This document shows positions 32,358 to 42,854 of a stretch of 64,000 nt of DNA, in pieces. The translations under genes and the position numbers were made by a program. Source of the DNA: Nelumbo lutea. Taxonomy: Eukaryota; Streptophyta; Magnoliopsida; Proteales; Nelumbonaceae. How positions within the stretch are numbered: position 1 is the stretch's first letter; every line of letters begins with the position of its first letter. The notes below the pieces were generated by a model that saw only the letters and a program-made list of their open reading frames with translations, did no database searches and was not told where the DNA came from. Where the stretch lies: assembly GCA_022828595.1 (NCBI GenBank), contig JAKGHH010000005.1, positions 27,044,193 to 27,108,192 of the forward strand, given 5' to 3'.

Positions 32358-33025
32358 CATGGTGTCAAGGCGATGCCTAGGCGACAAGGCACCCTTGGAG
32401 GCTCGCCTTGCCTAATCACCAAGTTGTTTTCTATAGTGTGTTATAAAAAACTTTTATCTTTTAGGTTATAATTATAAAATAGACATTTTTAAACTAAAAT
32501 ATTCATTTTGTGTGTTTATATACTAATTTCTTTTTATTATTTTCTTATTAGTTAGGGTTTAATCAACACAAACATTGCTAAATGCTGTATTGAACACTCA
32601 AAGACAACCTGAACCAATTAGTAAGGAAGAACATAAAATTTTGTCCAATCAACACATTTTCTTCTTTTTCTTTACTAATTTTGTGTGTTTATATACTAAT
32701 TTCTTCTTCTTCTTCTTCCACCTTTTCTTTTCTTCTTTTCCTATAACAGAAATAGGGGTTCAGCCCCTATATTTTTTTAATTTTCTTTTCTTTCTTCTTT
32801 TTCTTCTCATGAATATGTTGGAATATGTTGATTTTCTATACTTTAACATAAAGTTTATACTTTCCTTATGAAAATTATGGATATTTATTAAGGAAATATG
32901 ATTATGGAACCTAGGGAATTATGCTAGGATACATGTTTTTACTTAAAAAAGTCCATTGCCTAGGCAACTAGGCAACAAGGCACCCCCCTGTCGCCTAGCC
33001 TTGCCTTGGCACCTTGAAAACTATG
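32358..33025. mobile_element. hAT-3: 668-bp hAT MITE
   Basis: A perfect 8-bp duplication, AGGCTGTC, lies at 32350-32357 and 33026-33033. The inverted ends (CATGGTGTCAAGGCGATGCC and, inverted, CATAGTTTTCAAGGTGCC) are followed by GGCGA/CTAGGC subterminal motifs. The non-coding, T-rich inside carries one AGGGGTTCAGCCCCT palindrome at 32755. A second copy is at 44776-45394. Confidence 0.92.
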
Positions 33026-33079
33026 AGGCTGTCTAAGGGAAGTGCCCAAACTGTGTTTAAATCCAACCTCCCTCCACTT

Positions 33080-33900
33080 CTAACTGTTTTTTTTTTCCTT
33101 TTTTGATCAATAAGAGGAGATTTTATTAAGAGTAACCTCAATGGATTACAACGAGGTAGGAAATTTTCTCCATCCAAAGGATAAATTATAATTTTTCCAA
33201 AAACATATGGTGCCTAGCTGTCCCTTAGCCAAAACATCTGCCCTCCTATTTGCTGATCTTCTCACCCTTTTTTTTTTTATCAATATCTTCTCACCCATTT
33301 AAAAACCACATTTAATTCCCTTCTTAAACTTTCTATTCCTGAAACTTATGTCTATAGACCCAAGTGATTTGGGAGCTACATCTTGTCCAAAAAATGACCA
33401 CCTGAGAGTCCCCTTCCACCTCCAAGTTATGGAAACCAAATTGCCTAGCAAATTTTAGGCCATGGAGTAATCCACATAGCTCATCTGCCAAATCATCATT
33501 ACCTTCTGCTAAGGGCCTTAATACAATGCCAACCCCTTGCCTTCTGTGTCACGAGAAACCCCTCCCAGGCCAGCCGTGGCCTGATTACCAATGTAACTCC
33601 CATCGAAATTGAGTTTAAAATAATTGGTTGCTTTGGGTCTTCATTCCATGGTTACTCTTTCCTTCCCTTTAGCTAATAGAGCCACTTAGTTCCAATTTAT
33701 CAATATGTCATTTATAGAGAATACTTGGAACTCTTCTAGGGTCTTCACCCAATATGCAACTTTTATTTTAATTGTTTCAATGATCTCCATCTCCCTCCTA
33801 CTCTTCTCCTTGAAAATCCTCTAATTCCTTTCTTCCCACACAAACCAATTGTTTACCAATCTGAGCCCCTAGAGGTGCAACTTCTGCACTAAGTGGGTCA
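33080..33900 (-). mobile_element. LINE copy 1 of intron 4, minus strand
   Basis: In minus sense: WEERN-RIFKEKSR (about 33840-33800), KTLEEFQVFSINDILINW, an RNase H start FKLNFDGSYIGNQATAGLGG (about 33620-33560), a 3' UTR and a poly-A tail (the plus-strand T run 33087-33096). It is 5'-truncated, with many stops, and abuts or interrupts LINE copy 2. Confidence 0.7.
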
Positions 33901-34020
33901 CCCAATCCTATCAAGCCAAAGAAAAGGGCCAAAACTCTTCCTTCCACATCTCCAAAAACACCCCCAATTCCGGACCAGGATTACCTACAGAGCTGCCATC
34001 AATATTCCGTTTCACACTAA

Positions 34021-34317
34021 CAGCCCATTTGGTTCACAAGAATAGGGGTCTGGAGTTGGAATCGGGATGGGCCATTCCAATTCCAACTGTTTGGTTGGAC
34101 AGAATCGGAATCCCATTCCCATTCCTGGTGGAATGGCATTCCTCCGTTTGAGGGAATGGCCATCCCTCCCCCTCCCTTGGGAAGGAAATCCCATTCCAGC
34201 TGATTCCAATTCCTGTCTGAAACAAACAAACTATGGGAACAAATCATTCCAATTCCGATTCCAAGCGATTGCGATTCTGGTTCCAATTCCGATTTCGACT
34301 ATGAACAAAACGGACCC
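34021..34317. mobile_element. Tourist-like MITE (PIF/Harbinger type)
   Basis: 297 bp between TAA trinucleotides at 34018-34020 and 34318-34320. Ends CAGCCCATTTGGTTCA and, inverted, GGGTCCGTTTTGTTCA are imperfect inverted repeats. The inside is rich in GGAATGG/CCATTCC. It splits the RNase H of LINE copy 2. Confidence 0.75.
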
Positions 34318-34551
34318 TAAATTGTAATGGGGGGACCAATCTCCTTGAATGGTAATAGATGAGTAGGAAGAGCCCACTACCATGCTCCAACCGCTAAACA
34401 AATCATCTACGGAGAAGTCCTTGAAAAGTTCCAACTATTTCAGCCAATGTATGGCCTTGATGACAATCCCTCCTATGAGTTCATGTGTTGTTCTTTCTTG
34501 TCCTTGAAAAATCCTGTTATTTCTCTCTTCCCACACTGCCCAAATAATTGC

Positions 34552-34843
34552 TGCCCTCATTGTTCTCCACATCACCCTTCCTCTTTTCTTTGGTTGTCGG
34601 AAAAGGCTAGATTCAAAAAGATTTGTCACGCTTGTGGAAGGATCCACCTGCAACCAAAGGGAAGAGAACCAATTCCAAATATAAGTAACAAAAGGATTGC
34701 CCTCATTGTTCTCCACATCACCCTTCCTCTTTTCTTTGGTTGTCGGAAAAGGCTAGATTCAAAAAGATTTGTCACGCTAGTGGGAGGATCCACCTGCAAC
34801 CAAAGGGAAGAGAACCAATTCCAAATATAAGTAACAAAAGGAT
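34552..34843. repeat. 146-bp tandem duplication in LINE
   Basis: Two head-to-tail copies start with TGCCCTCATTGTTCTCC at 34552 and 34698. By eye they differ at only about two positions, so the duplication is much younger than the LINE. Confidence 0.92.
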
Positions 34844-35602
34844 AGGAGATTAATAGATGATTTACCATCTCACCACTCTTCAAGGAAAGGCTACAGGCAC
34901 GTGGGGATTAACACCAATTTGCTCTTTTCCTTTGGAGAACCACTTCCTAACAAAAGGTCCTCACATTTGGAGGTACAGGAGCACACCATACTTCTTTAAC
35001 AGGCAAAGAGGTAGCCAAGTTAGAAGATTGCAACAAAGCGTTGAGAAATGAAGAACAAGATAAACACCTTGGGGAAGATTCTTATCAAATTCTACTATCA
35101 AGACAAGATTGATCCAGAAATATTGAATTTAGAAGAGAAAAAAGTTTACCTGTCGAGCCTACTTCTAAATCCCTCAAACCTCTCATTAAACCCAGCTGCC
35201 ATGAATCCCTAGAGACACGAAAGGAAGAGATAACTTTAAATTTGTTCAAACAAAGGGAATATTTTTTCCTTTTTTTCTTTTTTTCTTTTTTCTTTCTTTT
35301 TCTATTCGAAGAAAGGGAATAGAGGGCCGAAAAAATATCCGTAAGAGAATGGTCCCCAATCCAAGTGTCCTCCCAAAAGAAAACATCATTACCCAAGAAA
35401 GCATCATACCTAATGAAAGGAGAAAACAAAAGCAAGACACCAATGATGTCTTTCCACGGGGAGGATCGAGAAGTCCTAGGGTTAAGACCAGCATCCCATC
35501 CATTAGCTACCAATCCATGTATACTTCCTATCACTCTATGCCATAAGCTTTCTTGCTCCTTGGAAAATCTCCACAACCACTAACCTAGCAATGCCATGTT
35601 TC

Positions 35603-36369
35603 CAGTGATTTAAAAGGCGTGCCTAGGCACTCAGGCGAGGCGCATTTTAGGGTAGGCGCCTCGCCCAAGTCCTAGGCGCAACCCATTCAAAAGGTGCACC
35701 AGGGCATGCGCCTAGTGTGCCTTGCGCCTTAGCCCAGGCGTGCATCTTTTGAAAATTTGCCGCTTTTTCCCTTTTTTTGAGTCTGGCCACTAAGCCGGGG
35801 GCTCCGCCCCTGGACCCCCGTACCACGCCCCTCGAGGCCAACCCAAACAAGTCCATGTTAGGGTCTTAAATTCTTAGATTTCACACAAAAAATAATAATT
35901 TTATAGTTTAAATTGCTTTTAAGAAGATATTTTATTAAGATGAATGAATGGACAACATTACCAAATAGGGGGTTCTTGAAGCTTCGGTGGGCGTGGCACA
36001 AAGGCAGCTCGTAGAATTAAGAATGTAATATATCACATTAGCTACTTGATGCAATTGAGAAAAAAAGAGATTGTGGGTTTTATATGCTTGAAAATGTTTT
36101 ATATGTTTGATTTCATTTTTAAATTCTCATTTGAATATGCTTTACATATTATATTTATGTATTTTAATTTTAGATAATAGGTTTTTTAAAACTTAAGTTA
36201 ATATTTTTATTAATATTATGTTTTATAATTTTTTGTTTTTCTTTTTTGAATTTTTTTGCATTTTTTTTAAATTGTGTGCCTTGCCTCAAAAAGGCGTGCA
36301 CCTCACCTTGCGCCTCAGGCACAAAATGGCCCTTGCGCCTTTTTTGCGCCTTGCGCTTTTAAAACACTG
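35603..36369. mobile_element. hAT-1N: 767-bp deletion derivative of the hAT-1 family
   Basis: A perfect 8-bp duplication, CATGTTTC, lies at 35595-35602 and 36370-36377. It starts CAGTGATTTAAAAGGCG and ends CTTTTAAAACACTG, like hAT-1. The right subterminal sequence shares a run of 27 identical bases with hAT-1 (36273-36299 versus about 11721-11747). One GGGGGCTCCGCCCC palindrome (35797-35810) matches the hAT-1 array. No coding sequence. It is inserted in LINE copy 2. Confidence 0.93.
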
Positions 36370-36440
36370 CATGTTTCTTAATTTGACATTTCCAATCCCT
36401 AAACCCCCTTTATCTTTTTTCCTAGAAACCACTTTTCACT

Positions 36441-38480
36441 AGATGATCCTTTTTGGAATCCCTAGGTTCCCAGATAAAGTATCATTATTTTTTCAATTTG
36501 ATCCACAACCTTAAAAAGCACTTTGAAGGTAGACAAGTATACCGGCCAAGAAGTTTCCATTTCTACATTGCTTCCACCGCAAACCATCTTTGGTTGATTT
36601 AGAAATTTTGGTCTGCTCTAGTTTGTCCAGCAGTAATATACACTCCACCTCTTGATCAAGCTGAGGTCTTCTAAAATTGGGACTCCATACCACCTGCTCA
36701 CCTCCAACATCATAATAGTGGGCAATCAAGACCTGTGTTCAGCCAAGCTATACAGTTTTGGGCATATGTCACACAGCTTCCCAACCCCAGTCCAATTGTC
36801 TTCCCAAAACCTCATTCTAGCCCCATCTCCCATATTAAACCTAACCAAGCCCCTAAACTCTGCTTTGAGGGATCCACAAACACCCTTTCCAGGATATTCA
36901 AAAGATTAATAACGTTATAAAACTTAAAGTCCCAAATTCCCCTTTTAAAACCCAAATTCCAGTTAAGCCCATTTGAAGAAGGAGAAGTCTTAATGAACTT
37001 AGACATTAATTCATTATTTTTTTTTTTTTGAGAAAGGTAAGGTAATTTTATTAAGAATATAGAGAAGGATACAAGTAGGCCCCTGGAAAGAAGGCAGGCC
37101 TAAGAACCAGATTACATTACAGCTCAAGGAGATTTCTAGAGTTCAGCTGGACTCCAATCTCCCTAGTTTGGAAACCATTTACAGAAGCAATCAAAGAAAC
37201 CACTTTTCCAATGGAATTAGAAATGGGCTGTCTATTCCTTTAGCCTTGTTCTGGAACACACTATTGTTTCTCTCCTCCCAGATGGTACTAATCACTGCTG
37301 CAGGGATTCATCTCCAAACACTTTTGGCCAACTTGGAAAGCCTTAAATAGTTCCAGCACAACATCAGATCCAGCACAGACTTTGGCATGGCCCAGGCACT
37401 CCTACCTGGAAAGATAGTGATTCCATAAAGACATTGAAACAGAACAGTGGAGGAACAAATGATTGTTATCCTCTTCCAGTTGACCACATAACACACAACT
37501 CAAGTCTTGAATCTGCACTCCTCCCTCAGCAGGCTTTTCTTGGTGAGGAACCGAACCTATCCAGGGCAGCAGCCCAAACAAGGGCATTTACTTAGGTAAG
37601 AGCTGTCACTTTCCAAACAATAGCAGCTGGAAAAACAGGTCTGTTATCTCCTTCCAAAACAGGTCTGCTATCCAGGGCAGCAGCCCAGCTCTGTCTGCAC
37701 TCCACATTAATTCATTATTAAAGCAATAAAGAATAAAAAGAGAAGGAAATTGATCTATGAGAGAAGACTCCACCACCCATAAATGTTCCCAAACCTTTAT
37801 GTTCTTCCCCAAATGTACATCATACTCCACAAAGTAGGCAAATGGACAGAATATTATGGATTGCCATCCATGGAAATGCCAAAGTGACCCTTGCAAATAA
37901 TCCTGCATCGTAACTAGTATTTTCCATCCTATGAATACACGCCACCACTTTATGCCATAGCTTCTCCATCTCGTTTGGGAATCCCCACAACCATCTGCCC
38001 CACTCTCCCTATTCTCAATCCCCCCTTCTGTTTATCTTTCCTGACAACATCCCATCTGCTAAGATGATCTCTCTTCCCTTCCCCTGGTTCCCAAAGGAAA
38101 TCTCTTATAATCTTCTCCACTTTCCTAACTACACCTTGTGGCATCTTAAAAACTAAAAGGTAATAAATACGTAAGCTAGATAAGGTGGATTTGATAAGTG
38201 TGATTTTTATCCCTAGATAAATACAATTCCTCTTCCACACCACCAACTTCTTGGAGAACTTCTCTACAATAGGATACCAAAATCTAGACTCTTCGGGATT
38301 TGCCTCCTAGTGGTACACCAAAATAGTTCATAGGCTAACTAGTTGTTATACACCCTAGATAATTTGCCAACTGCTCCACCATCATGTCCTCTAATTAATC
38401 CCTACCAAACAACTCTTCTCCAAATTAACATTCAAATTTGATTTCTGTTCAAACAGCCTCACCACCAATACTTGTTTTCC
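36441..38480 (-). mobile_element. LINE copy 3 of intron 4, with nested LINE
   Basis: In minus sense: GIKITLIKSTLSSLRIYYL and RKVEKIIRDFLWEPGEGKRD (37950-38246, C-terminal part of RT), HFHGWQSIIFCPFAYF (37606-37908), and, beyond the nested LINE, RMRFWEDNWTG (about 36820-36790) and the following region to 36441. Stops interrupt it. It joins LINE copy 2 near 36440. Confidence 0.75.
37019..37703 (-). mobile_element. 5'-truncated LINE nested in LINE copy 3
   Basis: The target duplication ACATTAATTCATTATT (16 bp) is perfect at 37003-37018 and 37704-37719. The poly-A tail is the T run ending at 37029. The coding remnant has the zf-RVT zinc site CVLCGQLEEDNNHLFLHC (37402-37587) and WEERNN. The sequence CCAGGGCAGCAGCCCA is duplicated at 37560 and 37672. 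Confidence 0.92.
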
Positions 38481-38489
38481 ATGTTCCTA

Positions 38490-39055
38490 AACTCCCTACT
38501 AGTCATCATCATCCATGCTTTATCTGAACTACTGCCATTCCATTTTGTTTTATGTCATATCCACTGTTAAATTTGGGTGCTTAAATCATTTCTTACCACT
38601 TTGACTCATGCCCTTTTTGTTCTACCCTAGCCCCTTCAATTTGCAACAAATTACCTCTTCTTACGGATGCATATTGATGGTCTTCTATGGACGTGACCAA
38701 ACCATCCTAATCTACTTTCTCTCATTTTATCACCTATTGGAACTACTCCTAGGTTCCTTTGAGTGACTTCATTTCCGATCCTATCCTTTCTAGTTTTCCA
38801 CTCATCCATATCAGCATATGCATTTTATGCTACACTCAATTTTTGGACATGTAGTTTCTTGGCTACCCAACACTCTAATGCATACAGCATAGTTGGTCTT
38901 ACAACTGTTTTATAGAATTTTCCTTTTAATCTAAGTGGTATTTTTCTATCACATAAAACTCCGGATGCACACCTCCATATTGATTTAAGCATCAAACATC
39001 TCCTACTCTCCTTATTTGCCTGTGAGAGCATAATAGTCTCCTATGTAAAAACATT
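38490..39055 (-). pseudogene. RTE-type LINE, C-terminal fragment
   Basis: The minus-strand reading [36 protein letters not shown] (38825-39031), followed out of frame by RKDRIGNEV and GWFGHVHRRP (about 38780-38680), is the C-terminus of plant RTE/BovB-like reverse transcriptases, a different clade from the RNase H LINEs. No 3' end or poly-A was seen. Confidence 0.85.
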
Positions 39056-39385
39056 TTGCCTAATTAAATCAAACTCAGAAATAAGTCCAGCTAGAAATGC
39101 AAAAACCCTAATCCTCCTACCAACTTCGGATAAGTAGATGCATCATCATTATATATCCATTGAGAAACCACCAAATTGTATATCTCATGCACAATATCAT
39201 CAAAGCAGAGAAATAGATTACATGTGCTTTATGCCCCTACTTCAAAGTATTCACCTCACTTCTCAACTGATATGCACAAGCAACATCTAAATCCCAAGAA
39301 ATAAGTTTCATCCATAGATACTTCCTACTAATATGGGGAAGCATGGAACTGCACAACCATATCTCACCATGTAATCTCTTGTGTC
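39056..39385 (-). pseudogene. Copia gag fragment
   Basis: Minus-strand readings SSMLPHISRKYLWMK, DVACAYQLRSEVNTLK and FLAGLISEF correspond to the gag segment at 18480-18790. Stops are present and no other Copia part adjoins. Confidence 0.7.
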
Positions 39386-39600
39386 CGATGAAGAGAAAGT
39401 GATGGGGATGAGAAAACTGAGTGACAGGTTATTGCTGTTCATGTTTCACAACAGGCAATTTGCAGAATGGATATTGGAGACAGAGAAAACAAAAGAAGGA
39501 AGTTTTGAACTTAAGGCCCCAAATGCAATGGAAAAATCAAAGGAGACCATTTCATCGCAGCCTTGTAGGTGGCCTACAAAATCCCTACAAGGCTAAAAAC

Positions 39601-41470
39601 CCTAATTTCTTTTGTTTATTTTGGAAAAAGTAAGATAGTATTATTTTGAAGAATCACATACAAATGGAGGAGCAAACAAGATTGCCTCCCCTGCATACAC
39701 AGCATCAGATGTCCCATAAACTAACTGAATTTAGAATTAGAAAAATGTTGCTAAGCTCAGGAACAACCGATAACCAAGAAACAAGTTTAGCCATAACACA
39801 ATTGATCAACTCATCAGAACTTTTACAAAGAACATTAAAAATTCTATTGTTCCTCTTGGACCAAATAGTTCTGATCACTGCCGCTGGAATGGTCCTCCAA
39901 ATGATTTTTCCTCTTTTGATAACCCAGAATATACCAGCTGTGTAGAAGTTCCTGAATCGATCCTGGCATCACCCAGTTAATGCCCACCACATGCAAGAGT
40001 GTGACCAAATCCTCCAAGCAAAAGAGCAATGAATACATAAGTGATCCATGGACTCTTCCATTTGACCACAGATCCCACAATTTAAGTCATCAAAGGTGAT
40101 TCCTCTTCTCATCAGACTGCTTCTTGTTAGACATTTCTTTAGAGCTGAAGCCCAAACTAGGAAATTGACTTTGGAAGGGGTTGAAGGAATCCAAATTTGT
40201 TTAGATGGGAAATCACACTCTCCTCTAGAAGCTACACCCTTCGAAAAGGATTTAACAAAGAAATATCCATCAGCCTTCATTTCCAGGTCCAAATATCACT
40301 TACTTAGGGATTGAAGGTGAACATATTCAGGTAGCTAAGGAGGCTCATTACTTCCTCCACCTCCCAATCCTGAAAAGCTCTGTGGAAACTAAGTTTCCAG
40401 ACACTTCCCCTCTTATTAGCTCAAAAGATTCAGCCACTGTAGCCTCTTTGTTCTCAGCCACAGAAAAAATAATAGGGAACTTATCTCTAAAATTGTTTCA
40501 TCAAGCCACCTATCCTTTCAGAATCAAATTCTGTCCCCCTTTCCCACCTGGAAGCCCACACCCTTCAAAAAAGTCGAGAGCACTTTCATTATAGCCTTCC
40601 ATAAAGAGTATCCATAGGAGGGAACGTTAATAGCAGTTATCCAACCCCCAGGCTGAAGGCCATACTTTGCAGCAATGAGCTTTCTCCACCAACTATTTTC
40701 TTCTGTGCCAAATCTCCATAACTACTTCCCCATTAAAGCAGTGTTAAAAGTTTTCAGTTTTCTTAGACCCAAACCACCTGAACTATGTGGAGTACAGATC
40801 TGATCCCAAGCCACCAAGTGAATTTTCTTCTCATCTTCCCAGCCTTTCCATAAAAAATCTCTTTGCAATTTTTCAATTCTCTTAGCCACTTTACTCGGTG
40901 TAGGAAAAGAGAAAAAGGTAATAAGTAGGAAGGTTTGCAAGTGTACTTTTAATCAAAGTCACTCTTCCCCCTTTTGAAAGGTATTTTGTCTTCCAAATCG
41001 CCAATTTTCTTTCCATTCTTTCTACAACAGGTTCCCAATTTGTTGAGGATGAGCTTTTTGCACCCAGAGGAAGACCAAGATAACTAGTCAGGAGGTTCTA
41101 TTTTACATCCCAGTACTTCTGCCCATTCTTCCAGCCCCTCAATTCTGCCCACCGGAATGATAGAAGATTTTCTTAAATTCATCTTCAGACCAGTTACTAC
41201 CTCGAACCAGTTAAAAATCCCTATTATAGTTTCCAGCTGAGAAAAGGAAGTGCCAATGAAGCATAAAGTATCATCAGCAAAGTGAAGAACAATGACCCTC
41301 CCACGACCTGGAATTATCTCAAAACCCTCCCATAGGCCTGCCTGACCCGCGTGGTTGATGAATTGGGTCAGAACCTTCATAATACATAGGAAAAGCAGAG
41401 GTGACGGGGCCACCTTAGCAAATGCCCCTTGAATTTTTGAAGAAACCAGAAGACTTTCCATTGATTAGAA
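39601..41470 (-). mobile_element. LINE copy 4 of intron 4 with RT domain
   Basis: This is the longest LINE here. In minus sense: reverse transcriptase with the catalytic FADDTLCF (41084-41461), [20 protein letters not shown] and [12 protein letters not shown] (40722-40940), a region after RT (WWRKLIAAKYG, about 40700), then zf-RVT with WIPSTPSKVNFLVWASALKK and CGICGQMEESMDHLCIHC (39969-40292). A degraded 3' end follows near 39620-39660. The endonuclease and RT N-terminus are missing. Confidence 0.85.
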
Positions 41471-41843
41471 CAGAAAATTTGGGAGAAGATACACATACCC
41501 TCATCCAGTTTCTCCACTTCTGACCAAAATTATAGATTATCTAGTTCAACTCCTGAAAAAAAGGTCAACTTTATGGCTACTATTAAAAACAAATAAGTCA
41601 GCATATGACTATTAATGGGTTAATTTACATAACAGCAACAAAAGCCCAGAACAAATTATAATATCGATGATTCATGATTTTAACAATAATTCACATAAAT
41701 GAACTAAACCAGAATAGTGTACTATCACTTATGCATGGCATATGATAAACAGCAAGCAAACAGGATTAAATTTTGAACCACAGAACTTAATCATCTAATA
41801 AAAAGAACCTTGTAGGTTAAAGATTTTGTATGTCTATACCTAC
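41471..41843. other. Native intron sequence, no element seen
   Basis: AT-rich intron between LINE copy 4 and the donor of TOL exon 4. Nothing recognised. Confidence 0.5.
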
Positions 41844-41957
41844 CACCAAGTCATAATAAGCGGAATAATATTGAGGGAACTTTCCAGAAGCTCCACCATG
41901 AGATGTCTGTGTGGCATCAAGAAGAAGAAATATCTTCTCTCGCACAGGCAGATCTGA
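41844..41957 (-). CDS. TOL: TOL coding exon 4 (VHS domain, C-terminal half)
   Basis: The acceptor GTGCTATAG precedes 41957 and the donor GTAGGTATAG follows 41844. 38 codons, phase 0 at both ends: [20 protein letters not shown] then [18 protein letters not shown]. This is the last part of the VHS superhelix. The 105-bp intron to exon 3 is the only short, transposon-free intron of the gene. Confidence 0.95.
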
Positions 41958-42062
41958 CTATAGCACAGAAGATAAACTCAACATGCTCATTTTATAGTAA
42001 CAATATAAAATATAGATCCATTTAACAGCAGATAATTTTATGTCTATGTGGAGTGGATAAAC

Positions 42063-42161
42063 CTTTTTCTTTACAATCTTCACTAGTATAGGTAGAAGCC
42101 CAGTATCAATCACCAGTCTATGAACATGTTCTCCACAATTATTCATTAACATCTCCAATAG
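42063..42161 (-). CDS. TOL: TOL coding exon 3 (VHS domain, centre)
   Basis: The acceptor GTTTTGCAG precedes 42161 and the donor GTTTATCC follows 42063. 33 codons: [20 protein letters not shown] then [13 protein letters not shown], phase 0 at both ends. The [14 protein letters not shown] helix is among the most conserved VHS segments. Confidence 0.95.
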
Positions 42162-42854
42162 CTGCAAAACCAGATGACAGTTGAATAGCTGAGTAACAAG
42201 CCTGTACACTTCAATAAAATATGTAAGATGGGATCGGATGGATAATGAAATTTGATGGGAAAAGGAAACAATTTGAATTTGAAATATCTTGTTGACAGCT
42301 AAACAATAAGGCATATTTTCAGAATACCAGGAAAAAAAAAGCAGAAGCATCCAACAACTTCAAGCTCTCAAAACACCAAGCTAATCTTCCAATATACTAT
42401 TTGTTCGTCTTTAAAATTTTGTAGAGAATTGCCAAGAAGATCAGGAAAAAAAACCATAAGGGACTTCTCATGGGACTTGGGGGAAAGAAGGATCACTTGG
42501 TCAAGTGGGAGTTGGTGGACAAAACTCAATGACTGCAGTCCAGCATCAGCAACATTAGGCAACTCTTGCTTTTTCTTTACAATTTTTTTTCCTTAACCCT
42601 CTTGTTGATTCCCACCCCAAATAGACCCCCTTTCAATCTAGCAAACACCTTTGACACTAGCACAAGTCTGTTAAATTTTTTGTCTAAATCTTTTAACTGC
42701 ATTAGGATGGCCCACACCAATCTTTTTATCTCCATTCTTTTCATTTACCCTTTCAAGCTCCAAGACTGCGTTTTTTTCGAATATTTGCTCCACTATCATA
42801 CTACGTCCCTTATATTGGCAAGTTTTTGCTTCTTTCCACAGCATGTCATCCTCC
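42162..42854. other. Intron sequence, nothing recognised
   Basis: About 700 bp between exon 3 and the LTR element. Open frames 42368-42562 (minus) and 42566-42895 (plus) resemble no family I know. Confidence 0.45.

Larger units (their letters stand above)
33901..36440 (-). mobile_element. LINE copy 2 of intron 4, with two MITE insertions
   Basis: In minus sense: RT C-terminal motif KKDKGGLGIGNVKLRN (36430-36380), then after hAT-1N, LWRFSKEQESLWHRVIG and FFWEDTWIGDHSLTDIF (35085-35590), the zf-RVT end WAVWEERNNRIFQGQ (34435-34716) and an RNase H start interrupted by a Tourist-like MITE. A 146-bp tandem duplication (34552-34697, 34698-34843) lies in the zf-RVT part. An A/G-rich insertion coding RKRKKKEKKKKRKK lies at 35260-35310. 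Confidence 0.75.

Noticed and set aside
34447..34830. 127-codon plus-strand frame
   Set aside because: It is the reverse strand of the LINE zf-RVT region and covers its tandem duplication.
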